A model generated the notes under the pieces. The model was not told where the DNA came from, ran no database searches, and worked only from the letters and a program-made list of their open reading frames with translations. From positions 1,736,001 through 1,800,000 of the forward strand of contig NZ_JABEKS010000001.1 in NCBI RefSeq assembly GCF_012985205.1: DNA of 64,000 nucleotides, read 5' to 3'. Below are positions 45,965 through 57,091 of this stretch, piece by piece; within the stretch, counting starts at the first letter, position 1; each line of letters begins with the position of its first letter. The position numbers were made by a program, and so were the translations under genes. Source of the stretch: Planctomonas sp. JC2975. GTDB lineage: Bacteria > Actinomycetota > Actinomycetes > Actinomycetales > Microbacteriaceae.

Positions 45965-46798
45965 CTATGCGGGCCGCACAGGCGTGATGCCGAACTGCTT
46001 CAGACCCGCTGCGCCTCCGTCGTGCGCGGTGAGCACCCAGATGCCGTCCTTGTGCACGGCGACGGAGTGCTCCCAGTGAGCCGCCGATGAGCCGTCCTCG
46101 GTCGCGACGGTCCAGCCGTCGTCGCGCACGTACGTGTCCGGCGATCCGGACACGACCATGGGCTCGATGGCCACCACGAGGCCAGGGCGCACCTCGGGGC
46201 CCTTCTGCCGCACGCTGTAGTTGAACACGGGCGGCGCCTCGTGCATGCGGCGTCCGATCCCGTGGCCGATGTAGTCCGTGAGGATGCCGTACTCGCCCCG
46301 CGAGAGGATGTACGCCTCGATCGCGTCTCCGACCTGGTTCAGGTGCGAGGCATTGGAGAGCGCCGCGATCCCGTGCCACAACGACTGCTCGGTCACCTCG
46401 TTGAGGGCTCGCCGCTCCGCGACGAGATCCGGGCGCGACGGATCATCGAGCACCACGGTGAACGCGGCGTCGCCGTTCCAGCCCTTCAGGATCGCGCCCG
46501 AGTCGATCGACAGGATGTCGCCGGCACCCAGCATCCGCTCCCCAGGGATGCCATGAACGACCTCGTCGTTCACCGAGGCGCAGACGGTGTGGTGGTAGCC
46601 GGGCTCCAGCTTGAAGTTGGGCTTGCCCCCGCGAGCCTCGATCGCCTGCTCGGCGAGCGCGTCGAGTTCAAGGGTCGTCACTCCGCTGCGCACCGCAGCG
46701 CGCACGGCGTCGAGGCTGTCCGCTGTTGCGAGCCCTGGCTCGAGCATGAGTCTCAGCTGCGCGGGCGACTTGTATATCGAACGCCGGATTCCTGGCAC
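45965..46798 (-). CDS. map: Methionine aminopeptidase, type I
   Basis: A 277-residue metallopeptidase that removes N-terminal methionine from new proteins. Metal ligands are visible in the segments ILSIDSGAILKGWNGDAAF, GHGIGRRMHEAP, and AIEPMV; the final glutamate lies in TEDGSSAAHWEHS. SH3-binding N-extension is absent, so it is the short bacterial form. GGAGAG precedes the ATG. It follows adk after 180 bases. Confidence 0.96.
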   Translation of the reverse strand: MPGIRRSIYKSPAQLRLMLEPGLATADSLDAVRAAVRSGVTTLELDALAEQAIEARGGKPNFKLEPGYHHTVCASVNDEVVHGIPGERMLGAGDILSIDSGAILKGWNGDAAFTVVLDDPSRPDLVAERRALNEVTEQSLWHGIAALSNASHLNQVGDAIEAYILSRGEYGILTDYIGHGIGRRMHEAPPVFNYSVRQKGPEVRPGLVVAIEPMVVSGSPDTYVRDDGWTVATEDGSSAAHWEHSVAVHKDGIWVLTAHDGGAAGLKQFGITPVRPA

Positions 46799-46978
46799 GA
46801 TCGTCTCTCCTCACTGAAGGATCGCGAGAGCACGCTCAGCGCGGTCGGTCGCGGCAACGGTTTTGGTTTGCTGACTTGCCTGCACTGTTGATCGGCGCTG
46901 TCTGCGCGCCTCGTTCATTTCACTGGGCCGGCGTGCCGTTCGGCGGGGCCGCGCCACCGATGGCGCCGTTCGCGGTGG

Positions 46979-47614
46979 TCAGGCAGCGGCGGTGTCGCCC
47001 ACGACGCCGATCCCGCGGGAGGCGAGCGCCTCGCGGATGCGGCCTGCGACCTCGTCCACGGTGCCGATGCCGTCGACCTCGACGAGCAGTCCGCGCTCGC
47101 GGTACACGTCGACGATCGGTGCGGTCTGCGCGGTGTACACGTTCTGACGGTGACGGATCGCCTCTTCGGTGTCGTCAGCGCGTCCCTGCTCGTGTGCTCG
47201 GTGGGTCAGTCGGCGGACGAGCTCGTCCTGGTCCGCGGTGAGGCGGATCACTGCCTCGAGCTTGCCGTCCGACGCCAGCAGCTCGTCGAGGAAGCGCACC
47301 TGATCGAGCGTTCGGGGGTATCCGTCGAGGAGGAAGCCCTTTGCGGCGTCCGGCTCGGAGAGACGGTGCGCCACCAGCTCGTTGGTGAGGTCGTCCGGAA
47401 CGTAGTCGCCTGCATCCACGATCGCCTTCACCCGCAGGCCGAGTTCGGTCTGGTGCGTGATGTGGTGACGGAAGATGTCGCCCGTTGAGATGGCCGGAAT
47501 GCCGAACGCGTCGGCGACGTAGGTGGCCTGCGTGCCCTTGCCGGACCCGGGAGGGCCCACGATCAGGAGGCGCGCTCCACGGTCCCGGTTCTTCTCCACG
47601 TGCGAATCTGTCAA
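46979..47614 (-). CDS. adk: Adenylate kinase
   Basis: A ~211-residue nucleotide kinase that equilibrates AMP, ADP and ATP. P-loop [17 protein letters not shown], the [11 protein letters not shown] segment and [12 protein letters not shown], where the LID is short and lacks zinc cysteines, as in actinobacteria. The start is uncertain: a TTG at 47612-47614 overlaps the secY stop (TTGA), and a GTG lies five codons later at 47597-47599. I prefer the TTG because GAAGGG lies upstream and it couples to secY. Confidence 0.95.
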   Translation of the reverse strand: MTDSHVEKNRDRGARLLIVGPPGSGKGTQATYVADAFGIPAISTGDIFRHHITHQTELGLRVKAIVDAGDYVPDDLTNELVAHRLSEPDAAKGFLLDGYPRTLDQVRFLDELLASDGKLEAVIRLTADQDELVRRLTHRAHEQGRADDTEEAIRHRQNVYTAQTAPIVDVYRERGLLVEVDGIGTVDEVAGRIREALASRGIGVVGDTAAA

Positions 47615-48933
47615 CGGAGCAACCCTTCGTAATGCCTTTGCTGCAGTTGCGAGTCGATCTGCTTGACCGTCTCGAGCCCGACACCGACGATGATCAGGAT
47701 CGAGGTGCCTCCGAACATGAAGTTCTGGCTGGTGCCGAGCAGCGCGAATGCCACCAGTGGAATGAGGGCGACGATCGCCAGGTAGATCGATCCGGGAAGC
47801 GTGATGCGCGTCAACACGTAGTCGAGATACTCGGCGGTGGGACGACCGGCCCGGATGCCAGGGATGAAGCCGCCGTACTTCTTCATGTTGTCGGCGACTT
47901 CTTCCGGATTGAAGGTGATCGCGACGTAGAAGTAGGTGAACCCGATGATCAGGAGCGCGTAGATCAGCATGTACAGCGGGTGGTCGCCCTTGGTCAGATA
48001 CGTCGTGATCCAGGTGACCCACGGAGCGGGCTCCTTGCCGGCCGCCGGCTGGTTGAACTGCGCGATGAGGGCGGGCAGGTACAAGAGGCTCGAGGCGAAG
48101 ATCACCGGGATGACACCGGCCATATTCACCTTGATGGGGATGTAGGTGTTGTTGCCCCCGTAGGTGCGCCGCCCCACCATCCGCTTCGCGTATTGCACGG
48201 GTATGCGACGTTGCGACTGTTCGACGAACACGACAGCGGCGACGATGAAGAGGCCGATGACGATCACGATGAGGAAGACCTCGAAGCTCTGCGTCTGAGC
48301 GACGGCCCACAGCGAGGACGGGAACTGCGCGGCGATCGAGGTGAAGATCAGCAGCGACATGCCGTTGCCGATGCCCTTCTCGGTCACCAGCTCGCCGAGC
48401 CACATGATGAGGCCGGTGCCGGCGGTCATGGTGACGACCATGAGGAGCACGGCGTACCACGAGTCGTCCGTGATCAGCTGCGAGCACTGCGACGTGCTGT
48501 TCGAGCCGAAGAGCGCGCCGCTGCGGGCCACCGTGATGAGGGTGGTGGACTGCAGAACGCCGAGGGCGATCGTGAGGTAGCGGGTGTACTGAGTCAGCTT
48601 CGACTGACCCGCCTGGCCCTCCTTGTAGAGAGCCTCGAAGTGCGGGATGACGACCCGCAGCAGCTGGACGATGATCGATGCCGTGATGTACGGCATGATG
48701 CCCAGCGCGAAGATGGAGAGCTTCAGCAGCGCGCCGCCGCTGAAGAGGTTGACCAGCTCGTAGAGGCCGGTCGTGCCCTGGTTGGCCGCGAGGCACGCCT
48801 GCACGTTGCTGAAGTCGACGAACGGGGCGGGAATGAACGAGCCCAGTCGGAACAGCGCGATGATCGCAAGCGTGAAGCCGATCTTCTTGCGAAGATCCGG
48901 GGTGCGGAGGATCCGCACGACGGCGTTGAACAA
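47611..48933 (-). CDS. secY: Protein translocase subunit SecY
   Basis: The 440-residue channel subunit of the Sec translocon with ten membrane helices. Characteristic stretches are [20 protein letters not shown] before helix 1, [15 protein letters not shown], and [20 protein letters not shown] start it at the TTG at 48931-48933 ([10 protein letters not shown]), which follows AGGA and matches homologue length. A GTG 17 codons upstream in frame would add a non-conserved, proline-rich leader. Confidence 0.96.
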   Translation of the reverse strand: MFNAVVRILRTPDLRKKIGFTLAIIALFRLGSFIPAPFVDFSNVQACLAANQGTTGLYELVNLFSGGALLKLSIFALGIMPYITASIIVQLLRVVIPHFEALYKEGQAGQSKLTQYTRYLTIALGVLQSTTLITVARSGALFGSNSTSQCSQLITDDSWYAVLLMVVTMTAGTGLIMWLGELVTEKGIGNGMSLLIFTSIAAQFPSSLWAVAQTQSFEVFLIVIVIGLFIVAAVVFVEQSQRRIPVQYAKRMVGRRTYGGNNTYIPIKVNMAGVIPVIFASSLLYLPALIAQFNQPAAGKEPAPWVTWITTYLTKGDHPLYMLIYALLIIGFTYFYVAITFNPEEVADNMKKYGGFIPGIRAGRPTAEYLDYVLTRITLPGSIYLAIVALIPLVAFALLGTSQNFMFGGTSILIIVGVGLETVKQIDSQLQQRHYEGLLR

Positions 48934-49012
48934 GTGACGTCCTGCTTTCCGGTAAGGAGTCGGGCCGGGGGCCTGAGTGGCCACCCGACCCGACTACTTT
49001 ACGGGGTGTTTC

Positions 49013-49029
49013 CGGATGCCTCGCATCCG
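49013..49029. repeat. Small hairpin in the rplO/secY gap
   Basis: CGGATGC-CTC-GCATCCG, 7-bp stem, 14 bases after the rplO stop on the minus strand. It may attenuate transcription into secY. Confidence 0.35.
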
Positions 49030-49042
49030 CTGGCCCCGAGGG

Positions 49043-49738
49043 CTACTTGACGGAGCCCCCGGCCGCCACGATCTTCTGCTCAGCGGAGCCGGAGACCTTG
49101 TCGACGGTCACGTTCAGCTTCACGGCGATGTCGCCGTTGCCGAGGACCTTGACCTTCTCGTTCTTGCGCACCGCGCCCTTGGCGACGAGGTCGCTCACGG
49201 TCACGTCGCCGCCCGATGGGTACAGCTCGGCGAGCTTCTCGAGGTTGACCACCTGGTACTCGACGCGGAACGGGTTCTTGAACCCGCGCAGCTTCGGGGA
49301 CCGCATGTGGAACGGCAGCTGGCCACCCTGGAAGCCAGGACGCACCTGATAGCGCGCCTTCGTTCCCTTGGTACCGCGGCCAGCGGTCTTACCCTTCGAG
49401 CCTTCACCGCGACCGACTCGGGTGCGGTCCTTCTTGGAACCGGCTGCCGGGCGGAGGTGGTGCACCTTGAGGACCTGGGGACGCACAACGACGTCAGCTA
49501 CGTCCTTCTTCTTCGCAGCAGCGGCCTTGGGGGCAGCTGCGCTCGATGCTTCGGCCTCAGCCTTCTTCGTGGTCGCCTTGGCGGGCGCCTTGGCAGCTGG
49601 CTTGTCGGCAGCAACCTTGGCGGTCGCAGCCTTCGCGGCCGGCGCCTTCTTCTCGGCGGCCGGCTTCGCGGCAGCCTTCTTCTCGGCGGCGGGGGCGGCC
49701 GTGGCCTTCACGGCCTCGTCCTTCTTCTCGTCAGCCAT
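49043..49738 (-). CDS. rplO: Ribosomal protein uL15 with long Ala/Lys-rich N-terminal extension
   Basis: A 231-residue protein; uL15 is usually about 145-150. The conserved part starts near residue 87 ([40 protein letters not shown]). The first ~85 residues are low complexity, built of KKA/AAK/PAA units, and resemble histone H1-like tails. The initiator ATG overlaps the rpmD stop (TAATG), so the extension is translated. The core binds 23S rRNA late in 50S assembly. Confidence 0.95.
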   Translation of the reverse strand: MADEKKDEAVKATAAPAAEKKAAAKPAAEKKAPAAKAATAKVAADKPAAKAPAKATTKKAEAEASSAAAPKAAAAKKKDVADVVVRPQVLKVHHLRPAAGSKKDRTRVGRGEGSKGKTAGRGTKGTKARYQVRPGFQGGQLPFHMRSPKLRGFKNPFRVEYQVVNLEKLAELYPSGGDVTVSDLVAKGAVRKNEKVKVLGNGDIAVKLNVTVDKVSGSAEQKIVAAGGSVK

Positions 49739-49920
49739 TAGTCGATCTCCTCAACCTTCACCAGGTGGGCGACGGTGTTGACGTACCCGCGGTTCTGCGG
49801 GGTGTCCTCGCGGACGACGACGTCACCGATGCGCTTCAGACCCAGGCTGCGAAGGGTGTCGCGCTGGTTCTGCTTCTCGCTCACTTTGGACTTGATCTGG
49901 GTCACCTTGAGGCGCGCCAT
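49738..49920 (-). CDS. rpmD: Ribosomal protein uL30
   Basis: A 60-residue large-subunit protein. It reads [20 protein letters not shown] and ends [14 protein letters not shown]; the [11 protein letters not shown] segment is the family signature. Its ATG overlaps the rpsE stop by one base, and its stop overlaps the rplO start. Confidence 0.97.
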   Translation of the reverse strand: MARLKVTQIKSKVSEKQNQRDTLRSLGLKRIGDVVVREDTPQNRGYVNTVAHLVKVEEID

Positions 49921-50645
49921 TATGCACCAGCCTTCGCGGTCCTGGCGGCCTCCGCCGCCTGTGCCTCCGCGCGCACCAGGCGAGCGGGTGCGACCTCGTC
50001 GAAGTCGAGCCCACGACGGGCGGCCACGGCACGAGGCTCCTCGAGCTGCTTCAGCGCCTCGACGGTCGCGTGCACGATGTTGATGGTGTTCGACGAACCG
50101 AGCGACTTGCTCAGCACGTCGTGGATGCCCGCGCACTCCAGCACGGCACGCACCGGGCCACCGGCGATAACACCGGTACCGGCACCGGCCGGACGCAAGA
50201 GCACGACACCGGCGGCTGCCTCACCCTGCACCGGGTGCGGGATGGTGCTGCCGACGCGAGGCACGCGGAAGAAGTTCTTCTTCGCCTCTTCGACACCCTT
50301 CGAGATCGCCAGCGGGACCTCACGGGCCTTGCCGTATCCGACGCCCACGAGGCCGTTGCCGTCGCCCACCACGACCAGCGCGGTGAAGCTGAAGCGGCGA
50401 CCGCCCTTGACCACCTTCGAAACGCGGTTGATGGTCACAACGCGCTCGAGGAACTGGCTCTTGTCGGCGTCGCGGCCACCACGGTCGCGGCCCTGGTTGC
50501 GGTCGCGTCCGCCACGGCGGCCATCGCGACCGTCACGGGCGTCACGGCTCGTGGTGTCGGTGCCGGCCGCGGTCTCCACGGGCTTCTCCGCAGTCGTCTG
50601 CTCGGCGGCCACGTCCTGCTCCTTCTTGTTCTCGTTGTCGCTCAC
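49920..50645 (-). CDS. rpsE: Ribosomal protein uS5
   Basis: A 241-residue small-subunit protein involved in decoding fidelity. The dsRBD-like N-domain ([20 protein letters not shown]) begins near residue 66 and the S5 C-domain has [20 protein letters not shown]. An N-terminal ~60-residue extension is rich in Arg, Gly and Asp ([20 protein letters not shown]). Starts within the rplR stop (ATGA). Confidence 0.97.
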   Translation of the reverse strand: MSDNENKKEQDVAAEQTTAEKPVETAAGTDTTSRDARDGRDGRRGGRDRNQGRDRGGRDADKSQFLERVVTINRVSKVVKGGRRFSFTALVVVGDGNGLVGVGYGKAREVPLAISKGVEEAKKNFFRVPRVGSTIPHPVQGEAAAGVVLLRPAGAGTGVIAGGPVRAVLECAGIHDVLSKSLGSSNTINIVHATVEALKQLEEPRAVAARRGLDFDEVAPARLVRAEAQAAEAARTAKAGA

Positions 50646-51001
50646 AGGTTCAGCCCACCTTCCCGGGCTCCTTCGGCGATTGCCGCGACCCGACCTGCGT
50701 ACTTGTTGCCGCCACGGTCGAACACGACCTCGTCGATGCCTGCCTGCTTGGCGCGCTCTGCGACCAGTTCGCCGACCTTGCGAGCCTTGGCGGTCTTGTC
50801 ACCGTCGAACGCGCGCAGGTCTGCTTCGAGAGTCGACGCCGATGCCAGCGTGTGGCCCTGGGCGTCGTCGACGACCTGAACGAAGACGTGACGCGCGGAG
50901 CGGGTCACGACCAGACGCGGACGCGCAGCCGTGCCGACGACCTTCTTGCGAAGGCGTGCGTGCCGGCGGTCGCGTGCCGCTGACTTGCTCTTGACGCTCA
51001 T
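50642..51001 (-). CDS. rplR: Ribosomal protein uL18
   Basis: A 119-residue 5S rRNA-binding protein. It has [20 protein letters not shown] near the N-terminus, [17 protein letters not shown] in the middle, and [20 protein letters not shown] at the end. Standard length, no extensions. It follows rplF by two bases. Confidence 0.97.
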   Translation of the reverse strand: MSVKSKSAARDRRHARLRKKVVGTAARPRLVVTRSARHVFVQVVDDAQGHTLASASTLEADLRAFDGDKTAKARKVGELVAERAKQAGIDEVVFDRGGNKYAGRVAAIAEGAREGGLNL

Positions 51002-51003
51002 GC

Positions 51004-51540
51004 TTACTTACCAGCCTTTCCGGCCTTGCGACGGACGATCTCGCCTGCGTAGCGGATGCCCTTGCCCTTGTACGGTTCCGGCTTCTTGATCTTGCGGATG
51101 TTCGCAGCGGTCTCGCCGACGGCCTGCTTGTCGATGCCGGCGACCGTGATCTTGTTGTTGCCCTCGACCGTGAGCGTGATGCCCGCTGGCGGCTCGACCG
51201 TCACCGGGTGCGAGAAGCCCAGCGCGAACTCGATGGACGAGCCCTTCTGAGCGACGCGGTAACCGGTACCGACGATCTCGAGGCCCTTGGAGTAGCCCTG
51301 GGTGACGCCGATGATCTGGTTGTTGATCAGCGTGCGGGTCAGGCCGTGCAGCGAACGCGAGGTGCGCTCGTCGTCCGGGCGGGTGACCAGCACCTTGCCC
51401 TCATCCAGCTTGACCTGGATGGGCTGGGCCACGGTGAGCGACAGCTCGCCCTTCGGGCCCTTGACGGTCACAGCCTGGCCGTCGACCTTGACGTCGACGC
51501 CGGCAGGAATGTCGATGGGGAGTCTTCCGATTCGGGACAT
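51004..51540 (-). CDS. rplF: Ribosomal protein uL6
   Basis: A 178-residue protein near the factor-binding stalk base, made of two similar alpha/beta domains. It begins [20 protein letters not shown] and ends with the conserved [18 protein letters not shown]-type block (motif [13 protein letters not shown]). ATG at 51538-51540 gives the family N-terminus. Four bases separate it from rpsH. Confidence 0.97.
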   Translation of the reverse strand: MSRIGRLPIDIPAGVDVKVDGQAVTVKGPKGELSLTVAQPIQVKLDEGKVLVTRPDDERTSRSLHGLTRTLINNQIIGVTQGYSKGLEIVGTGYRVAQKGSSIEFALGFSHPVTVEPPAGITLTVEGNNKITVAGIDKQAVGETAANIRKIKKPEPYKGKGIRYAGEIVRRKAGKAGK

Positions 51541-51544
51541 CTTG

Positions 51545-51943
51545 CTACCACACGTAGGCGAGGACTTCCCCGCCGACGCCCTTCTTCTCGGCCTCGCGGT
51601 CCGTGAGGAGACCGGAGGAGGTGGACAGGATGGCGACGCCGAGGCCGCCGAGCACACGAGGCAGCTCGGTGGACTTCGCGTAAACGCGCAGTCCCGGCTT
51701 GGAGACGCGCTTGATGCCCGCGATCGAACGCTCGCGGTTCGGGCCGAACTTGAGGTCCAGCGTCAGGGTCTGGCCGACCCGTGCGTCGCTGACCTTCCAG
51801 CCCGAGATGTATCCCTCGTTCTTGAGGATCTCGGCGATGTTCGCCTTCAGCTTCGAGTTCGGCATCGACACGGTGTCGTGATATGCCGAGTTCGCATTGC
51901 GCAGTCTGGTCAGCATGTCTGCGACCGGATCTGTCATGGTCAT
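51545..51943 (-). CDS. rpsH: Ribosomal protein uS8
   Basis: A 132-residue 16S rRNA-binding protein. It starts [20 protein letters not shown] and ends with the [20 protein letters not shown] pattern typical of the C-terminal domain. In E. coli S8 is the translational repressor of the spc operon. Here its neighbour upstream is rplE directly; rpsN is not between them. Confidence 0.97.
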   Translation of the reverse strand: MTMTDPVADMLTRLRNANSAYHDTVSMPNSKLKANIAEILKNEGYISGWKVSDARVGQTLTLDLKFGPNRERSIAGIKRVSKPGLRVYAKSTELPRVLGGLGVAILSTSSGLLTDREAEKKGVGGEVLAYVW

Positions 51944-52035
51944 GGGTTGTTTCCTTCGTTCACCTGGTTTCGCCGGCCTTTACAAGAGCGGCGACCATCG
52001 ATGGTCTGACGACCGGACGGCCGTCAGTGGGTGGC

Positions 52036-52057
52036 CGGGCGGACCGGAGTCCGCCCG
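52036..52057. repeat. Hairpin in the rplE/rpsH gap
   Basis: CGGGCGGA-CCGGAG-TCCGCCCG, 8-bp stem, in the 125-base gap where rpsN would usually lie. A second, smaller stem CTGACG/CGTCAG lies at 52006-52027. Confidence 0.5.
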
Positions 52058-52068
52058 ACCGTCTTCAC

Positions 52069-52653
52069 TCAGTCGTTCGACTTGAACGGGAAGCCGAGCG
52101 CCTTGAGCAGCGCGCGACCCTCGTCATCCGTCTCGGCGGTGGTGACGACAGTGATGTCGAAACCGCGCACGCGGTCGATCTTGTCCTGGTTGATCTCGTG
52201 GAAGATCGACTGCTCCTGCACGCCGAACGTGTAGTTGCCGTGACCGTCGAACTGGCGGTCCGAGAGACCGCGGAAGTCGCGGATGCGCGGCAGCGCGAGC
52301 GACAGGAGGCGGTCCAGGAACTCCCAGGCGCGGTCGCCGCGGAGCGTCACGTGGGCACCGATCGGCTGGCCCTCGCGCAGCTTGAACTGCGCGATGGACT
52401 TGCGAGCCTTGGTGACCTGGGGCTTCTGACCCGTGATCTTGGTGAGATCGGCGATCGCACCGTCGATGATCTTGCCGTCGCGAGCGGCGTCACCGACGCC
52501 GGTGTTCACGACGACCTTCACGAGGCCGGGAACCTGGTGCACGTTGGAGTAGCCGAACTGCTCCTTGAGCGCCGCGGCGATCTCGTTCTTGTACTTCTGC
52601 TTGAGGCGCGGCTGGATCTTGCCAGCCGGCGCAGCAGTTGCGGTGTCGGTCAT
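52069..52653 (-). CDS. rplE: Ribosomal protein uL5
   Basis: A 194-residue 5S rRNA-binding protein of the central protuberance. It has [40 protein letters not shown] and the C-terminal [21 protein letters not shown]-terminal ~15 residues are a short Thr/Ala extension. Starts on the rplX stop (TAATG). Confidence 0.97.
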   Translation of the reverse strand: MTDTATAAPAGKIQPRLKQKYKNEIAAALKEQFGYSNVHQVPGLVKVVVNTGVGDAARDGKIIDGAIADLTKITGQKPQVTKARKSIAQFKLREGQPIGAHVTLRGDRAWEFLDRLLSLALPRIRDFRGLSDRQFDGHGNYTFGVQEQSIFHEINQDKIDRVRGFDITVVTTAETDDEGRALLKALGFPFKSND

Positions 52654-53012
52654 TACAGGTCCTTACCTGACTTCTTGGCGTAGCGGACGCGCACCGTCTT
52701 GGTCACGCCGTCCTTCGTCACCTTCTCCTCGCGGAAACCCACGCGGGTCGGCTTCTTGGTCTCCGGGTCGACCAGAGCCACGTTGGACACGTGGATCGGC
52801 GCCTCGTGCGTCTCAAGACCACCGGTCTTGGAGCCGCGCTGGGTCTGACCGACCTTCACGTGCTTCGTGACGTAGTTGATGCCCTCGACCACAACGCGAT
52901 CCTGCTCGACCAGAACCTCGATGACCTTGCCCTGCTTGCCGCGGTCTCCGCCGCGGGCCTGGCTCGGACCCGAGATGACCTGGACCAGGTCGCCCTTCTT
53001 GATGTTCGCCAT
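52653..53012 (-). CDS. rplX: Ribosomal protein uL24
   Basis: A 119-residue assembly-initiator protein of the large subunit. The KOW motif covers [20 protein letters not shown] and [30 protein letters not shown] follows. Three bases separate it from rplN. Confidence 0.97.
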   Translation of the reverse strand: MANIKKGDLVQVISGPSQARGGDRGKQGKVIEVLVEQDRVVVEGINYVTKHVKVGQTQRGSKTGGLETHEAPIHVSNVALVDPETKKPTRVGFREEKVTKDGVTKTVRVRYAKKSGKDL

Positions 53013-53015
53013 GGA

Positions 53016-53384
53016 CTAGATCACCTCCGGCGCCAGCGAGATGATCTTCATGAACTTCTTGTCGCGCAGTTCGCGACCGACGGGCCCGAAGATGCGCGTT
53101 CCGCGCGGGTCGCCGTCGTTCTTCAAGATCACCGCGGCGTTCTCATCGAACTTGATGTACGAGCCGTCTGCACGGCGCGTCTCCTTCACGGTGCGGACGA
53201 TGACCGCCTTGACGACATCGCCCTTCTTCACGTTTCCACCGGGGATGGCGTCCTTGACGGTCGCCACGATGGTGTCGCCGAGACCGGCGTACTTGCGCTT
53301 CGAACCACCGAGAACGCGGATCGTGAGCAACTCCTTGGCGCCGGTGTTGTCGGCGACCTTGAGTCGGGATTCCTGCTGAATCAC
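53016..53384 (-). CDS. rplN: Ribosomal protein uL14
   Basis: A 122-residue protein at the subunit interface. It starts [20 protein letters not shown] and ends [20 protein letters not shown], with [18 protein letters not shown]-like middle ([19 protein letters not shown]). Exact family length. First gene after the rpsQ end with a 34-base gap. Confidence 0.98.
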   Translation of the reverse strand: MIQQESRLKVADNTGAKELLTIRVLGGSKRKYAGLGDTIVATVKDAIPGGNVKKGDVVKAVIVRTVKETRRADGSYIKFDENAAVILKNDGDPRGTRIFGPVGRELRDKKFMKIISLAPEVI

Positions 53385-53418
53385 TTCTCTAACTCCTTGT
53401 CACAAGCAAGCCGACGGC

Positions 53419-53751
53419 TTACTTGGCCTTCTCGAGGATCTCGACCAGGCGCCAGCGCTTCGTGGCGCTGTACGGACGGGTCTCGTTGATGATCACGAGA
53501 TCGCCGATGCCTGCGCTGTTGGTCTCGTCGTGCACCTTCACCTTGGTGGTGCGGCGGATGACCTTGCCGTACAGCGGGTGCTTCACGCGGTCTTCGACCT
53601 CGACGACGATGGTCTTGTCCATCTTGTCGCTGACGACGTAGCCGCGGCGGGACTTGCGGTATCCGCGGGCGTTGACGTCCTTGACGTCGTGCGCGGCGTG
53701 CTCGTGACCGGCCGGAGCGGCGGTCTCAGCCTGTGCCTTGGTGGCAGCCAT
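53419..53751 (-). CDS. rpsQ: Ribosomal protein uS17
   Basis: A 110-residue OB-fold 16S rRNA-binding protein. The domain begins near residue 32 ([20 protein letters not shown]) and ends [16 protein letters not shown]. About 28 extra N-terminal residues (Ala/Glu/His-rich) precede it. Starts on the rpmC stop (TAATG). Confidence 0.97.
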   Translation of the reverse strand: MAATKAQAETAAPAGHEHAAHDVKDVNARGYRKSRRGYVVSDKMDKTIVVEVEDRVKHPLYGKVIRRTTKVKVHDETNSAGIGDLVIINETRPYSATKRWRLVEILEKAK

Positions 53752-54071
53752 TACTCCGCCTCCTCCTTCGTCTCGGTCTCGGCCTCAGCGGCCTCGGCCT
53801 TCTTGCTGGTCTTCTTAGCAGCCTTGGCGGGAACCTCGACCGCAGCCGGCGTCGCACGGATGCCGAGCTCGCGCTCGCGGATCACCGTGTAGATGCGGGC
53901 GATGTCGCGCTTGACGGCGCGGAGACGGCCGTGGCTCTCGAGCTGGCCGGTTGCCGACTGGAAGCGCAGGTTGAACAGCTCTTCCTTGGCCTTCTTCAGT
54001 TCATCGACGAGCTTCTCGTCGTCGAAGGTGTCGAGCTCAGCGGGAGCGAGCTCCTTGGATCCGATCGCCAT
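53751..54071 (-). CDS. rpmC: Ribosomal protein uL29
   Basis: A 106-residue protein near the peptide exit tunnel; the core is ~75 residues with [21 protein letters not shown] ~35-residue C-terminal tail of Ala/Lys then Glu ([20 protein letters not shown]) is added. ATG at 54069-54071 overlaps the rplP stop by one base. Confidence 0.96.
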   Translation of the reverse strand: MAIGSKELAPAELDTFDDEKLVDELKKAKEELFNLRFQSATGQLESHGRLRAVKRDIARIYTVIRERELGIRATPAAVEVPAKAAKKTSKKAEAAEAETETKEEAE

Positions 54072-54490
54072 TACGCGTCGCCCTCCTCGCGCTTGATGAT
54101 GCGTGCCTTGAGGGGCAGCTTGTGGATGGCACGGGTGAGTGCCTCGCGGGCCAGCGTCTCGTTGACGCCGGCGACCTCGAAGAGCACACGGCCCGGCTTG
54201 ACATTGGCGACCCACCACTCGGGCGAACCCTTACCAGAACCCATGCGGGTTTCGGCCGGCTTCTTCGTGAGCGGACGGTCGGGGTAGATGTTGATCCACA
54301 CCTTGCCGCCACGCTTGATGTGACGCGTCATGGCGATACGAGCGGACTCGATCTGACGGTTCGTCACGTAAGCGGGGGTCAGGGCCTGGATGCCGAACTC
54401 GCCGAAGCTGACCTTCGTGCCACCGGTCGCCTGGCCGCTACGGCCGGGGTGGTGCTGCTTGCGGTGCTTGACTCTGCGGGGAATCAACAT
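54071..54490 (-). CDS. rplP: Ribosomal protein uL16
   Basis: A 139-residue protein at the A site and tRNA entry. It starts [20 protein letters not shown] and has [20 protein letters not shown] and the conserved arginine-rich region; ends [16 protein letters not shown]. Two bases separate it from rpsC. Confidence 0.98.
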   Translation of the reverse strand: MLIPRRVKHRKQHHPGRSGQATGGTKVSFGEFGIQALTPAYVTNRQIESARIAMTRHIKRGGKVWINIYPDRPLTKKPAETRMGSGKGSPEWWVANVKPGRVLFEVAGVNETLAREALTRAIHKLPLKARIIKREEGDA

Positions 54491-54492
54491 GG

Positions 54493-55251
54493 TTATGCAC
54501 TGGCTCCTTCTGCCGCGGGGGCCTCGGCCTGAGCGCGGGGCGCACGGCGCGGACGGTCGCTGCGGTCCGGGCGGCCGGACTTGGCGGCGGCCTGCTCGCG
54601 AGCGAGTTCCTTGTTGGTGATGTCGCCCTTGTAGATCCAGACCTTCACACCGATGCGGCCGAAGGTGGTCTTGGCCTCGTAGAAGCCGTAGTCGATGTTC
54701 GCGCGCAGCGTGTGCAGCGGCACACGACCCTCGCGGTAGAACTCCGACCGGCTCATCTCGGCGCCGCCGAGGCGGCCGGAGACCTGGATACGAACACCCT
54801 TGGCGCCGGCGCGCTGGGCGCCCTGCAGGCCCTTGCGCATCGCGCGACGGAATGCCACGCGAGCGCTCAGCTGCTCGGCGATGCCCTGGGCGACGAGCTG
54901 CGCATCCGCTTCGGGGTTCTTCACCTCGAGGATGTTCAGCTGGATCTGCTTGCCGGTGAGCTTCTCGAGGTCGGCGCGGATGCGCTCGGCCTCGGCCCCA
55001 CGGCGACCGATCACGATGCCCGGGCGAGCGGTGTGGATGTCCACACGCACGCGGTCACGGGTGCGCTCGATCTCGATGCGCGAGACGCCGGCACGGTCGA
55101 GCTGCGTCTGCAGCAGGCGACGGATCTTGACGTCCTCGGCGATGTAGTCGGCGTAACGCTGACCGGGCTTCGTCGAGTCCGAGAACCAACGCGACACGTG
55201 GTCCGTCGTGATGCCCAGACGGAAGCCGTACGGGTTGACCTTCTGACCCAT
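54493..55251 (-). CDS. rpsC: Ribosomal protein uS3
   Basis: A 252-residue mRNA-entry protein. It starts [20 protein letters not shown], has a KH domain around residues 40-105 ([20 protein letters not shown]) and the C-domain [21 protein letters not shown] ~35-residue Arg/Pro/Ala tail follows. It starts on the rplV stop (TAATG). Confidence 0.98.
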   Translation of the reverse strand: MGQKVNPYGFRLGITTDHVSRWFSDSTKPGQRYADYIAEDVKIRRLLQTQLDRAGVSRIEIERTRDRVRVDIHTARPGIVIGRRGAEAERIRADLEKLTGKQIQLNILEVKNPEADAQLVAQGIAEQLSARVAFRRAMRKGLQGAQRAGAKGVRIQVSGRLGGAEMSRSEFYREGRVPLHTLRANIDYGFYEAKTTFGRIGVKVWIYKGDITNKELAREQAAAKSGRPDRSDRPRRAPRAQAEAPAAEGASA

Positions 55252-55616
55252 TACTTCGTCCCCTCGTCAGGTGTGGCCAGCACAACGGTGATGTGGCTGG
55301 TGCGCTTGTTGATGCGGAACGCGCGGCCCTGTGCGCGGGGCTGGAAACGCTTGAGCGTCGTGCCCTCGTCGACGAAGGCGCGGCTCACGTAGAGGTCCCG
55401 CTCGTCCAGGTACTGGTTCGTGGCGTCGGCCTTCACGCGGGCATTCGCGATTGCGGATGCCACGAGCTTGTAGACCGGCTCGCTCGCGCCCTGGGGCGCG
55501 AACTTCAGGATGGCCAGGGCCTCCTGAGCCTGCTTGCCGCGGATCAGATCGACGACGCGACGAGCCTTCTGAGGCGTAACGCGGATGTGTCGCACGCGGG
55601 CGATCGACTCCACCAT
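55251..55616 (-). CDS. rplV: Ribosomal protein uL22
   Basis: A 121-residue tunnel-lining protein; the extended loop contacts nascent peptide and macrolides. It has [20 protein letters not shown] at the N-terminus and [20 protein letters not shown] at the loop and C-terminus. Gap of 26 bases to rpsS. Confidence 0.98.
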   Translation of the reverse strand: MVESIARVRHIRVTPQKARRVVDLIRGKQAQEALAILKFAPQGASEPVYKLVASAIANARVKADATNQYLDERDLYVSRAFVDEGTTLKRFQPRAQGRAFRINKRTSHITVVLATPDEGTK

Positions 55617-55642
55617 TTCTCTCTCCTCCTCTTGTCACCGCG

Positions 55643-55924
55643 TCAGCGGCGACGACCCTTCTTGTCGTCCTTCACGTGTCCCCGGAAGGTGCGGGTCGGG
55701 GCGAACTCCCCGAGCTTGTGGCCGACCATCGTCTCGGTGACGAAGACCGGGATGTGCTTGCGACCGTCGTGCACGGCGATCGTGTGGCCGAGCATGGCCG
55801 GCACGATCATCGAACGACGCGACCACGTCTTGATGACGTTCTTGCTGCCGGACTCGTTCGCGCGAACCACCTTGGTAAGCAGGTGCTCGTCGACGAAGGG
55901 GCCCTTCTTGAGACTGCGAGGCAT
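55643..55924 (-). CDS. rpsS: Ribosomal protein uS19
   Basis: A 93-residue protein of the small-subunit head. It starts [19 protein letters not shown] and has [20 protein letters not shown] and [20 protein letters not shown]. Exact family length. Follows rplB after 13 bases. Confidence 0.98.
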   Translation of the reverse strand: MPRSLKKGPFVDEHLLTKVVRANESGSKNVIKTWSRRSMIVPAMLGHTIAVHDGRKHIPVFVTETMVGHKLGEFAPTRTFRGHVKDDKKGRRR

Positions 55925-55937
55925 CTTCTACTAACTC

Positions 55938-56777
<840 letters not shown>

Positions 56778-56794
56778 AGTTGTTCCCTTGCTCC

Positions 56795-57091
56795 TTAGCC
56801 GACAGCCGTGAAGATGTCGATGGAACCGGACTTGAGGGTGACGATGGCGCGCTTGGTGTCCTTGCGCTTGCCGGTGCCGAACTTGGTGCGGCGCGTCTTG
56901 CCCTGACGGTTCAGAGTGTTGACCGATGCGACCTCGACCTTGAAGATCTTCTCGATCGCGAGCTTGATCTCGGTCTTGTTCGAGCGGGGGTCGACGAGGA
57001 ACGTGTACTTGCCCTCGTCGATGAGCGAGTAGCTCTTCTCGGACACGACCGGAGCGATGATGATGTCGCGCGGGTCCTTGTTCGTGGCCAT
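56795..57091 (-). CDS. rplW: Ribosomal protein uL23
   Basis: A 98-residue protein at the tunnel exit, docking site for trigger factor and SRP. It has [20 protein letters not shown] and [20 protein letters not shown]. Starts on the rplD stop (TAATG). Confidence 0.97.
   Translation of the reverse strand: MATNKDPRDIIIAPVVSEKSYSLIDEGKYTFLVDPRSNKTEIKLAIEKIFKVEVASVNTLNRQGKTRRTKFGTGKRKDTKRAIVTLKSGSIDIFTAVG

Noticed and set aside
47615-48796. Upstream extension of the adk frame
   Set aside because: It lies in another frame of secY and has no adenylate kinase-like sequence before the P-loop region.
47485-49050. 521-codon plus-strand open frame over secY
   Set aside because: Antisense to secY and adk with Asp/Glu/His/Arg-rich nonsense sequence.
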